Positions 34,501 through 46,500 of a DNA stretch of 64,000 nucleotides are shown in pieces. The notes below the pieces were generated by a model that was not told where the DNA came from, searched no databases, and saw nothing but the letters and a program-made list of their open reading frames with translations. Numbering within the stretch: the stretch's first letter is position 1; every line of letters begins with the position of its first letter. Position numbers and translations under genes: made by a program. Origin of the DNA: Cyclina sinensis (lineage: Eukaryota; Mollusca; Bivalvia; Venerida; Veneridae); contig JAAONU010000001.1 of assembly GCA_012932295.1 (NCBI GenBank), positions 32,643,449 through 32,707,448 of the forward strand, in the 5' to 3' direction.

Positions 34501-35474
34501 TCAGGATGTCATCAGGTGAAAGTAAGGTTATTTGCTTTTTAACTAATTTATTAAAAACCACCAAGTGTCTTGTCACCAGGAAAATTCATCATATACTTTG
34601 TATATCTGTGATGTATTTTAATGTAATACTGAAACTTTTCAAGTGCTCTGTATTTTGTCAGACATTGCTAAATTTTATTTGTGAGCAACCAAATTCTGAC
34701 TTAGCAAATTGTATGAATGTCATATTTTCAACCATCTTATATTTCCTTCCTTGGCTTTGGATAACTGTCTTGTGGGCAAAACTTTTTTTGCCATGCAAAT
34801 TTCTGCAATATCACCATATTATTACAACTGAATAGTACTTGATATACTTTACCTCATATTACACTACTGTTTGGTACCCAGTTGTTCTTCATGACCTTTC
34901 AAGCTAAGCAGATGTAATAAGATAATGAGTAAAAACTATATTTGGAATAAATGTATTTCATTTTAGATATATTTATTAACACATTTTTGTACACAGAATA
35001 CTGTCGGACTTCACTTGTCTGCTTTTGAGAAAATGCTGGTCTCCAAGTAAACTACGAATACTCTGCATTTATTGTACGTCAGCAAGTTAATCGTTTGACA
35101 AAGTCTAAAGAAAATTTTTGTAACCCTGTACATGCCAGAGGAGTATTCCAATTGAGTATCTTCCCTTTTGAGTAAAAAAGGCTGCACAAACTTTAAATGT
35201 GCTTTATTAATCACCACAATCTTTCATTCGTTCATGTAGTCTTTCTTCTTTTACTTTTCTGTTTGGTAGTTACATTGACTTCTAGATCTAACTGCAAGAT
35301 ATCGTTTTGTATTACTGGTAGTTGTTACTTATATCTAAAAATATTTGAAAGTAGTTTCATAATTTCTGGTAAAATTTTGAGTCATGCGTTTTTGACAACA
35401 CAGCAAATTTGACTACTTAGCTTTAGTTGTTACTGTCAGCCTAGTTTTATAATTTTTGTCCAATTATGTTTCAG
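34501..35474. other. No gene recognised
   Basis: AT-rich. A 123-residue ORF at 34464-34835 starts inside the repeat described above and has no recognisable domain or splice context, so it is not called as a gene. Nothing else stands out. Confidence 0.4.
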
Positions 35475-35627
35475 TTCCGGGAGGTAGGACAGCAGTTTTG
35501 GGCATTCAGACCAAATACCACTGAGCTGCAGCAGGGCGGATCAGTACCAAAGAAGCAGTCAACACGTCTAGCATTTACCCGACATAAGCGTAAATGGACA
35601 AATCTACTGGTTTCTCAAGCATATTAA
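35475..35627 (+). CDS. Possible terminal coding exon of an unrecognised gene
   Basis: Acceptor TTATGTTTCAG, then 50 codons open to TAA. The product starts FREVGQQFWAFRPNTTELQQ and has a basic stretch (TRHKRKWTN). The other frames close quickly and the base composition is more balanced than the surroundings, both consistent with coding. I could not identify the upstream exons; the TATA promoter at 22.5 kb is a possible start. Function unknown. Confidence 0.3.
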   Translation, partial: FREVGQQFWAFRPNTTELQQGGSVPKKQSTRLAFTRHKRKWTNLLVSQAY

Positions 35628-35989
35628 GTCAGAATGGTCGTTGTTTATACAGTTTTGGGATTTTTTCACAGCTTCTCCCATAAATGGTCATATCAACAGT
35701 CACTGGACTCGCTGGATTTATCAGGCTGATCTCGGTTGACAGTGATGTAATCACATTGTGCACCGTTCACAATAATTTCGTATTTTTAATGAAATTGGAA
35801 AAGGCATTTTTACTTCAAGTATGTTCTTTGATGTATGTCAGTAAAGGATTAATAATTTAATGCCAAAAGTGTATTAATGCATTCTATATTTCAGATGTGA
35901 AAGGTTGTTGAACATCTCATCTGTTGAAGAAACACCAGATTTATTCAGTGCTCGAAGATGCAAACAAACATCTGAAATAATAATATACA

Positions 35990-36620
35990 CTATTGGCCCT
36001 GTAATGCAGAATTGGCATTATATAGTGACTATACACAAGGAAATGTGTCTTGGGACAAGTCAGAACTTTCAACAATTGTTACAATTGTGATAATATATTC
36101 ACAATGTGACAATGAGCTATTAAAGAAGTTAAAGAAAGGAACATTAACTGTGTCTTGTTTAGGAATAGTTTATTTATGAAGAGCACATATTAGCAATGAC
36201 TGTCAAACTGTTTTAAAACCCTAAGTATGTAAATTATGTGTGGCATCATCATTAAATTTTTGTTTATATAATATGTATCAGTTTCAACATTGCATAATTT
36301 TATAATTCAGTTTTAAATGCAGTAATGACATTATATAGTGACTAAACACAAGAAAATATTTGTTGAAACACGTCAGAATTTTCAACAATTGTAACAGTTC
36401 TGATAATATATTTAGGGGACAATGAGCTATTAGTGAGCTTAAGGAAAAGAACATTTACTAATAGAATTATATTCATGAAATGCTCATATTAATAGTGAAT
36501 GTCATACTGTATTAAAACCTATAGCATGTAGAGTGTGCAATCACCAAGGCATCATTAATTTTTGTTTGTACAATATGTATTAGTTTCAACATCTCAGAAT
36601 GTTATAATTTAGTTTTAACT
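35990..36620 (+). repeat. Tandem duplication, about 313 bp unit, two copies
   Basis: TTATATAGTGACTATACACA (36018) recurs as TTATATAGTGACTAAACACA (36331). The order of AGAACTTTCAACAATTGT, GACAATGAGCTATTA, ATTTTTGTTT and AATATGTATCAGTTTCAACA is kept in both copies with moderate divergence. Confidence 0.75.
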
Positions 36621-39600
36621 GATTTCACAAATTTGGATTAAACTGTGAGTCCCAACACTCCGCGGTATGACACTTTTTGACAAATGGGAACAGGTTTCCA
36701 GAGTTTCTGTCTCTGGTTTTTCCTGGGCGAAGTCGACCGCATTTTTGAATTAAGAAGGCAAATAGATTTTTATGTATACTACCACACACAATGATTAAAC
36801 TTTGTACTAAAATTGCTATCATATGTTGAATGCTAAGTTGTTCTATAATAACTTTATATTTTTGTGTTTGATGAATAACATTTGTTTAGTAATTTGAGCA
36901 TGGTCTGTCCTTTCTTTCCTGAAATGTTCTGCAAAAATATAGTGAAATTGAAGAATATAGCCTGATTTACGGAGGTTAAAATAGTAAATGAAAAACTCTG
37001 CACAAAATTCTACTTAATATGACCTGAACTAGGAAATGTGGCCTGAACTAGAAAATATGACCTGAACTAGGAAACCTAGAAGTATACATAAACAGTAGAT
37101 ACCAGAATAACTGATCAAATGAGAACTTGTTCATAAACTTACTACTAGAAGCTGTTTAAAGAAGTACTACAGTTGATAAACCACTTGTTGAGAAACCTCT
37201 TGGAAAACAAACCACCAAGGCAACTAAATACAGACTTGGGGAAATGAGGCTTCTCACTTGATATGTCTGAAGAAATGTTACATGTATAGAAGGATCTGTT
37301 TACAATACTACCCTCTCATGGACAGTATCATTTTCTGATTGTTTTTTCTCTCTTTGAACCCAGTAGTATTCTCCATTCAGATTATTTGCTGAAAAAAGAA
37401 TCTTTTAAATCGCAATACTGTAAGTTTGCCTTCAGTCATGTCTGTCAGCGAAAACTGTATCCTGCTTTTTTGGATTAAATGTTATTTTAGATAATCGTGA
37501 AACTAATTCACATAGTTGGGGTAAACTGAATTACTTCACAAGTGAGTAATTTGTACAGTCTTGGAAAACATTCATTAGACATTGTTACTAATTAAATTTT
37601 AGAAGCCGAACCTTAATGTTTTAAAGCAAGAAAAGAGAAAAAAACCTAGTGTGGAGCAAACACTAACCAAAAGGTAAACGTTTTAACGAGCAAGGTAGAT
37701 TTGATCCTAGCCCTTGTGGTAACAGACAAGAAGAATTTTTAATTTTATTGAATATTTCTGCTAAACATGCGACCCTCGGGTAGGAGAAAATAATAAGGCA
37801 TACTCTGAAGAATTTTAGAAGCCCCAGTCTTTAGTTTATTGATTCTGACCTGAAGATTATTGAAACAAACTTGGTAGAGATTTACATGAAAATTTCCTTG
37901 CAAAGTTTCAGAAGTTTCAGCCTTATAGTTTCTGACAATCCCTTTTATAAAATGTACTTCTATATAGACATGTAACCACTGGTGCAAAATGTCGTGTGAC
38001 CTCAATGCCTGGGCTAATAGCGACCCTAGGGATGTAATTTGAACAACTATTGTTATTATATTTTCAGACTGACTTATGATTTCCTTTAAACTTTGAGAGA
38101 TTTAATATGTTAACAGGAAGATTATTAGCAGATGGTTAAGCAGTGAATATTTATTGTAATTTGTCTGATACAATTATATCTTTTGTTTCTTATGCCACAT
38201 ACTCTTAAAACCACACAAAAGTGTGGCATCTGTGTCCTGTGGACACATTACCACTTCAATTTATCAATTAATCTATTTATTATCATAAAATTGTTTCGTG
38301 CAAGGCTGCAATCCCTCCTTTTAATTCTAAAGTTTAACTTTTTTTTTAAGTTGACAAATTACCAGTTTCATATAAGTTCAACCAGTTCTCTAGACAACAT
38401 CGTCAATTAATGCGTCGTCCAGATTAGGTTCCTTAGCCTATACACCGGCTTTTATCTGGAGAAATGGATTTTCCCTGACAGTTTACTGTATATAAAGCCA
38501 TATTTATAGAAAAAAAGTCAAAATATTTATCAGCATAAACATGTATTACACACGTTTTTTCGCCAACACATCAAGCTGGCAATAACTCAAAATCTTTATG
38601 GTATAATATGTAGTGCTAAAATTTAAATTACATGCTTATTCACCTAATTTAAAGAGCCATTTCAAAGATTCATTTGCAAAAATAAAATATACTTTAGTAA
38701 CACGATTACATATGTGTCACATACTTGTTATAACTATTCTTCTGACATGAATCAAAATGTACAACATATAGTTGTATTTTTGTTGTTGTTGTTGTTGTTG
38801 TTTTGTCTAGGTACGTGATCATAGCTAATTTGCATGTAGCTGATATATCATTAATGGCGTTTCTTGTAGATGTGGAGTTAAGCCGCCAGCATAAAGGGAT
38901 TTTGATTAAACTGGTTCCTTAATGTTCAGTTTAAATTCTGAAATAAGTTTTGATATTGCAAGAGTTTCATTTTACATCGTTGGAATGATATTTTGGTTAC
39001 CAGGGAGACTGGGACAGTTTTTTTTTCACTGATCAGTGAAAATCCGTCTGCTTTAGACAAAAGTCGGTGTTTAAGCTCTAGAACCGATTCCGGAAATTTT
39101 AGTTGTCTGAAGAATAAGTTCCGGTATATATTAAATTTCAGAGCTCTGTGCATTGGTGTTTTAGACAAAATAATAAGTGCACCCTATTAATTCTATAGCA
39201 ATTGGAAGTTTTATATGTATTAAAGTATTAGAAAATTCGATAAAGCTTCCTGCAGGAAACATCCCTGTCAAATTTCATTAATTTAATTTCCACTTCATCA
39301 ATATCGAAGGAGTGGTCCGTTCCCAATGATTTTCAGTTAAAGTCTTTGTATCCCGCTCAGGCTCATTGGTTTCATAATGTTTAACTGAAATTGAATTATC
39401 ATCAAACATTAGACTACAAATGTAAACATTTCATATCACATTTTTGCAAGTGTGGTTGTCAAAATCATGTTTAATCCTAATAGCCACTTGCATCACATCA
39501 ATTTACAAAGAAAACCCTTTAAGCTAAAACTACGTCTTTTGCATGAACATGACTAGCTCTTTGGGCATGCAGTATATAGACATTCCTGTGTTCAGACCGT

Positions 39601-42411
39601 TTTCTAGACGCTTAGGGCACATTTTGAAAAGTTGTGTATGCTACTGAAATTGAAAAGTATATTTCTGAATAGCTTCCATCGAGCACATTAAATAGAGATA
39701 TTTTCATTTAATTCTTATTTGTATACCTAGTTCAGATTTTAGGATCGGTGATAATAAGTTGTCAAAAAGTTAAAGGGTAGGATTTAGCCTATTCTTGTTC
39801 AGTAAAACTTCTTATATCCCTAGCAATCTGATTATTGGTTTTCTTTTCATACAGATCATGATTTTTAAAAAGAAAAAAGAACAACTGAATTTATAATTTC
39901 CAAATTCGTTTATAAACTAATATTTTCAGAACTCACACGTGTTACTAAAAGTTGAAATTACGACTCTATAGATGTGCTGTTTTCAATGGAAGGTTAAATA
40001 TTGTAAGGTCATATAACTCAGTAACTAGTCTTTCGTCTCGCCATATACATAATATTGAATAAAACTTATACACATTCTTTTTTTCAAAATGCTTTATCAG
40101 ATTAGACAGTTTTATGTATATTAAGAATGTACCAAGACTCAGCTGTTCGCTGACAGTGGCATACACTTTACAAAACACAATAAAGATACTGCCACTGAAT
40201 CATTTATGTAATGATGTTACTGAAAACCTGTTGATCAACTAAGTGTTTCTCAAGTAGTCTCGAATGTAGGAAATATTGCCTAGCTCTAAAGAGTAGGTTT
40301 ATGATAATAAAAAAAGTCTACTGAAAGAAAACTATACAGAGGAAACAAAATGAATGTATCGTAGTACCTAAGACATGGTAGTTATTCGCCTCTTGGGATC
40401 GTTAACCCTTCAGACGGAGTGTCTGACTAGTTTTGACATTCTTTCATTGCTTATCTGCGTTTCCGCATTCACTATAGTCTGTCCTATTGAACAGATCACA
40501 TCGGACGCTAGGAAAATTCGGAATTCTCTCAGAAAAAGAATGGAACAATGCATTTTATTATGTTTTAGAAAATAATGCTGCTTATGTTGCTAGTGGGAAA
40601 ACTCTGATTACGTATTTGTTTGCTACTACCCTGTACCATTACGCAGACGTATAAATGGCATTATTCAATTGTTTCATTTATCCTCCTTCTGAAACAAAAA
40701 TACACCATATTCCAATTTCTTGGGCATTTCAATGAATTAAGTTCAGTGGGCCAGAAAGACATGTAACAACAAAAAAAGCGGTTCAAGTTATGTTCAAATA
40801 CTTTGTAATTATTTCGTATCTTGTAGACAAGTTCTACCTTGAGAAATGATATACACCGAAATGCTACGTAAGTACTTGTAATCATCGGTGAGATATTAAA
40901 CAAATTCAATCGGGATTTTTTTGTGTGAGAAAATGCGCAAGCTGTGGAACCAAAGGCAAACTGTATCTGAATTATCAATCAGAACCACTGTAAGCGATCG
41001 CCGCTGGTGTATGGTGTGTGTTGTCTATTACAATCATTGTATTCTTTGCCTCAAGGAAACTTGCCTGCACGGATACAATCGGAAAATCTATTATCTGACC
41101 GGGTTACTAGAGAGATCATGTGAAAATTTTCATAGTCGCGTATCAAAACCAGTTTTAACAAATTGATACGAGTTTGAAAGCCGTAAATTTTACTTAGAAT
41201 AATTTGGATAGACATAGATTTTCATTGATGCCTTATTCTTGTAAAGCAGTCTGAGTTGGTAACAGCGCAAATAAAACAATGGTTCGTAAGTACATATGTA
41301 TTATATATTTTTTGTTATTTTAATGAATATTTTGTAGTTATTTGCAAAAAGATATTTCGATATTTTTATATTTAATTTAATTATTGTATTTTTTTCCACT
41401 TCCTGGATTAATGAATCTTTTAATTGAAATAATAAAAATCTTTCAATAAAATGAAGAATTACTGTAGTCGTCTAAAAAGTTATCATGCCAAGTTATTATG
41501 CATTTTCTTATGAAATTTGCAAAAGAAAACAGCAACAACAACAACAAAAAACAACATTTTCATGTCCGTGACCAATGTTACAAAATGAACCAAATATTAT
41601 TGTTCGTGTCAAAAAAGAAACTGTCAATCAGCGGTGACATTTTTTTGGCTGTTTATTGAAATAAGTATACTGATTTGATAGTGTTTGTCTGTTCCAAAAT
41701 GCCGGACTAGCTGTAAAACGTCACATTCAACATTATTTTTGGTTAACGTTTTTGCTGTAAAACTTTTTTCATGACAACAACCGATTATTTCAAAACATAT
41801 TTCAGCGAAATGTATGCCAGACAGGAGTTTAGCATTTACATCTCATTATCAGTATAATAAATACATATATATTTCAAATGACATTTGCTTGTTGTGTTTG
41901 CAAAAATGTCATGGTGTTATAGATGTTATATATGTTTGTTTTGTGACTGAGTCAGCGTAGCCTAGTAACTATTCCGTGTATGTAAAATTGTTACGACAGA
42001 AGAAACAGGTGTTCTCCAAGCATGTGTTCCCGGTATCTAGATTAGAAACTTCAGAAAGCTATTAAATGCAAACTACAATTTGTTTAACTATCGTCTCTCT
42101 GTCAGGGCAATGTTATGTAATAAACTTAACAAAATAAGATAAAAAGGAAACGAAAAGCAAATGTTTAAGGCAAACTTCTTAGGTTTTATATACTTTTCAT
42201 GGAATATTTGCTGACAGGTGACATGGTTTGTATTATTTATTTGATGAATCGTGTTTTCAATGCTTTCATTGACTTGACTTGACTTATTTAGCAGTTACCA
42301 TGCCGTTTACTAGTCTCAAGTTATATGTTACTGTTTTTACAATGTTTATATATTCTTACGAACAAGAAAGTCCATAACAGAAGGATACAATGTATCTTAG
42401 AATACACAACC

Positions 42412-42490
42412 AAGAGAGGGATTCGAACTCCGATCTTAGTGCATTGAAGACCAACACTCCAATCACTAAGCCAAAGAATCGATTCTCTGA
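42412..42490 (-). repeat. tRNA-like fragment (tRNA-derived SINE head or tRNA pseudogene)
   Basis: On the minus strand TTTGGCTTAGTGATTGG is A-box-like and GGAGTTCGAATCCC is B-box-like, at tRNA spacing. The T-arm stem pairs poorly, so I do not call a functional tRNA. Confidence 0.45.
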
Positions 42491-42750
42491 CGCAGTTGTC
42501 AGAGGTTGTATTTATGCATTATAATTCTAAAGTCTATTACTAACATTTCTTTTTTAAAATCATTATGTAAACTTTTTCAACTTGATTTGTTCGGTCAGCC
42601 TATTATATAGTTCGTTCCAAAGATTGCACAATTTACTAAAATAAATGCGTAACATATCACTACATTTCCCCACTCACTCCTTCCTAACTTTTAATCTTTA
42701 CTAAGATCTGTACGTAATTATTTCTCTATAGAACAAACTGAAGTACCATG

Positions 42751-42822
42751 TCAGTGGATTTTGGATATGAAGTGGATTTTGGATATAAAGTGGATTTTGG
42801 ATATGAAGTGGATTTTGCACGT
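42751..42822 (+). repeat. 21 bp tandem repeat
   Basis: About three and a half units of AGTGGATTTTGGATATGAA-type sequence, 21 bp apart, about 370 bp upstream of the cyclase start codon. Confidence 0.85.
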
Positions 42823-43194
42823 ATATGTTGCGCTGTATACTCATCTAACTGTAATAAGTTTTGAATTATTCAAGATATATTCTATGCTCTGTGTCATTGA
42901 ATACAGTTTTGTTTTATAGTGAAAAAAGCGAAAGTAATCACGATCCGAGTATTTACAAGAATTCCAGTCATAGAAATAATCATACAACATTATTCATGTC
43001 ATTCCAGATGCCGCCAGTCTTCTAGCTGCCGTCAAGAGTTGGGAAAATATTGCCGTTAATTTACAACTGTTATTACACAGTGGGGATCTATCATTGGTTT
43101 CAGTAGAATATCTTGATTGCAGTCACTTAATTGTGCAGACTGAATTATAGTAATCCTTGAAAACAGGGATGTAACCTAGATACAATAGGATAAA

Positions 43195-43575
43195 ATGTGG
43201 ACCTACAGTTTTCTGACGTGTCTTGTGAGTTTATGTTTGATGAATTCAAATTATATTCCGATTATGTGTGAAAATATCACTATTGGCTACATAACAGGAT
43301 CGCAAAAACCTGAAGGCGAATTCTACCGGCGGCCTGGACAGGCCATTTCTGGAGCGTTAACACTTGCTTTAGAAGAAATAAATAATAGCACAGATATTTT
43401 ACCGGACTATAAACTGAATTTCTTAATAGCTGAGACACGGGGGATGGAACTTATCAGTATAAAATCAACAGTTGATCTAATTTATCAAAATATCTCTGTA
43501 TATATTGGTCCACAAGAATCATGTATCCACGAAGCTAAAATAGCAGCAGCATTCAACATACCGATGATATCTTAT
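43195..43575 (+). CDS. Receptor guanylate cyclase, exon 1
   Basis: ATG at 43195 after in-frame TAG 43186-43188; donor TTAT|GTAAGT. The 127 codons carry the signal peptide and the first lobe of the ligand-binding domain, ending IPMISY. The frame continues past the donor to a stop at about 43663, but that part is intronic. Confidence 0.9.
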
Positions 43576-46500
43576 GTAAGTAGTGGAATATTATTCTTTT
43601 ATATAATGAGTTGCAATAAACTTACTTCTGAACACGATAAAATCGTGGTGAATTACCACTGCTGATGATAATAATTAAACGTATTAATTGTTTGTAATAA
43701 GTTTGTACAGAATGCAAATACGCAACTGAGAGTGAAATGGTATGACTTTAAAAAGCGACAGCAAAATGTAACACCGACCTATATAGGCATGTACACATAC
43801 AATATTAACTCGCTACAGCAGTAACGAATACTAATAATAATAACAATAATAAAAAGAATTATAAATCAAGGCTCTTAATAACCTTTGTTTTCTACCTCTT
43901 CATGTATAATCAATGCAGATATGCCAGATTCATGTTTCGAAGCTTTAAAGATAATATCAATTATATCCCTGGATTCAGCAGACATAATAAAATTCTGGAA
44001 CAAAATGATAATGTAATCAGAGATTAGGGATAATAATAACGTGCCATGAACTTTAACAGGCATATTACAATACTCGCAAATTCTAATAATGTAATCAGAG
44101 ATTAGGGATAATAATAACGTGCCATTCCAATTAATTTTGCGTACAGATATTGCCATAATCTTTAATAATTGAAAATATGACATATTTCAATGGTCCAATA
44201 AGGCTAACAGCCAATGCCAGTATCCAGAAACGGCTAGAAGTGATAGTAAACATTGTTTCTGGAAAAAAATGGCATACGACACCACTAGAATAATAACATG
44301 TTTATGTATTACATTATATCAACATTTTTACACCATTTGTGTTTAAATTTGTTTTTAATCTTCTAAAGGGTTATTAGGAAAACAATTACAACAACATACC
44401 CTCGTGGTATTGTGTTCCTTGTACTGCAAAGGATGTTTCGTAATTAATTATTCTATGATTAAATCGTCAATTGGCTTAGGGTCTATTTGATATATTCTTC
44501 CTGAAATCATAACAATTCACATTTTTATTAGCTAGAACAACCTCTGTGTACTTCACGTTTTCGTTATTATACAATAATTGCGTTTATTGTAACATATTTC
44601 TGCTTTACATTTAGTGTAGCTAGAAGTACAGGTTATGGTTTACATAAATTTCTGTCCGATTAACCATAAGATAATGTTGTTATATGATGGTTTGGATTCG
44701 GCTCAGGAATCTACAGAACCAAGTGCAAATACCGTAAACGCTTAGCTTTCGAGACATGTAAAATCTGTCCTTTATGCAAGTAAATATTCATGATTTGCAA
44801 AAAGGCTTACCTTTAACTATTTAAATATTTTGTTATTTCACTTCCACCTCTGTCTCGACAATTCTGAATGTTCAGAATTTTCACTCCCTGTTTCTCGCTC
44901 TGACTGCCATCTCCCCTCTTTCTCCCTTATTCTGATCACACCATTAGTTCCTGCTTCTTCTTTCTTCTTGGGGTAAAGATATCGCAACCTCATTTACGTT
45001 TCACGGACATTCCCCACACCTCGAAAAAAGCAGATATATTGAACAGTAATAGTCTTACCTCGTATGTGGGTAAATGTATACAGTTGATACGCCTTTACAA
45101 ATTGATTTAATAACATTTTTGATACCTTTGTAATATTTCAAATATACAGGAGTTACATGATTCAGTTATTCGTTGTCATGCATCGAATGCAACTGGATAC
45201 TTGTAAGTTTTCTAAAATATTTTCCGTTCTGTTGTGATAAAATCTTGATGAATTTAACATATTTGGTTCAACAGATTAAGACACAATTTTTATCACAAAA
45301 ACATCGTATACTATCATACCGATCCAGTTCCCGTTATTAAAGGCTATACATTTAGCCCTTATGTATTGATCTATAATTTCAGTAAGTCTTCAAGACATGG
45401 AACTTCTGGTTTAATCAAATGCAAATGATAGGCCCTGTTTCATTAAACCTTGTTGAAATTTGACTTTCAAATCATCCAGACGAACACGAGTTCTTCGTAA
45501 AGGTTTCAATATTTTAAATTTCACGGATAATTTCATGTTTTTAAGTAATCTTAAACTTATTGTAATGCAAAAAAGGGATATGTGTGTACATGTGAACCAG
45601 ATACGCCGAGGCTGTTGGTTAAGTTGTTTGTCCCTTGTAAATCCTGAACAAACCACATCTTCGAACATAATCTTTCATAGAGTTTTATATGAGGCATACA
45701 TAGTATTTGCAAGTAGTCATTCTTATCTCACTATTATTTTTATTTTTTTGCAAGAAAGTCCATCATGTCCACACTGTTCGTTGTGATAGAAAAAATGACT
45801 TTCCGACAATCATCATAGCCTCCAAATTGTCATGTCATTTTTTTCTTGTGCAGTTCCCAATTTGTGACTGATAAAATTATTAAACGTATGACTGAATTTA
45901 TGAAAAAAAATGAAAGCGAAATACCTACTACTAAAGAGCTTTAGATACGATTGAATTGAAACTTCTCACACGCCTTCGAGCTTTCTTACATATTCAGTAA
46001 TTTGTGTTATTGTAAGCACTCTTCCTCCCACTTCTTTTAGTCTGAGCAAAACATGCGCTAGTATTTACATTTATACACGAAAGACATAGTTATATGAATA
46101 TAGATTCTAAAAAGTCCACTCATTTCTTTTAAAACTTCAGACCGTAATATTTGTTTATATATGTACAAAATGTTCAATAATGATCAATTTCTTTTGTCAC
46201 GCATATCTTCGACGATTGACGAGCGTTTTTTTGTTTTCATGATGGTTGGTTTTCTCTTGCATAATTTTCAAATGTATAAAGATAACAAATTCTTGTAGTA
46301 AAATGGTATCCAAAAATTACGATATAATGAATAACAAGAGTGATCAGTGACCACAAGTGTCACCTGATGATAGCCAATTAAGCAGTTGTATTGAGGGGAC
46401 AGTTTGTTGGAAATGTAAACTGAGATACCGATCAATCCTATAACATTTCATTCAAATTGCATAAGAAATATAAGAGATGTAGTCTGGACAAGCTTTAAAA

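Larger units (their letters stand above)
36621..43000. other. Intergenic, no gene recognised
   Basis: AT-rich DNA. Small items: three units of GACCTGAACTAGGAAATGTG-type text at 37020-37075, a (GTT)n run at 38775-38800, CAACAA-rich text near 41530, and a tRNA-like fragment near 42.4 kb. ORFs up to 105 residues (for example 40661-40978 minus, 40921-41166 plus) show no recognisable domain. Confidence 0.45.

Noticed and set aside
34464..34835. 123-residue ORF, among the longest in the window
   Set aside because: Starts inside a repeat, no recognisable domain, Cys/Leu/Phe-rich composition of AT-rich DNA, and no splice signals fitting a gene.
40661..41166. Two ORFs of 105 (minus) and 81 (plus) residues
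   Set aside because: No recognisable motif, mutually overlapping on opposite strands at one end, and no conserved context.
42412..42490. Functional tRNA gene on the minus strand
   Set aside because: A and B box-like words are present but the T-arm and acceptor stems do not pair well, so a SINE head or pseudogene is more likely.
43576..43665. Continuation of the cyclase exon 1 frame to a stop at 43663
   Set aside because: The consensus donor TTAT|GTAAGT at 43575 and the in-phase family match of exon 2 show that this part is intron.
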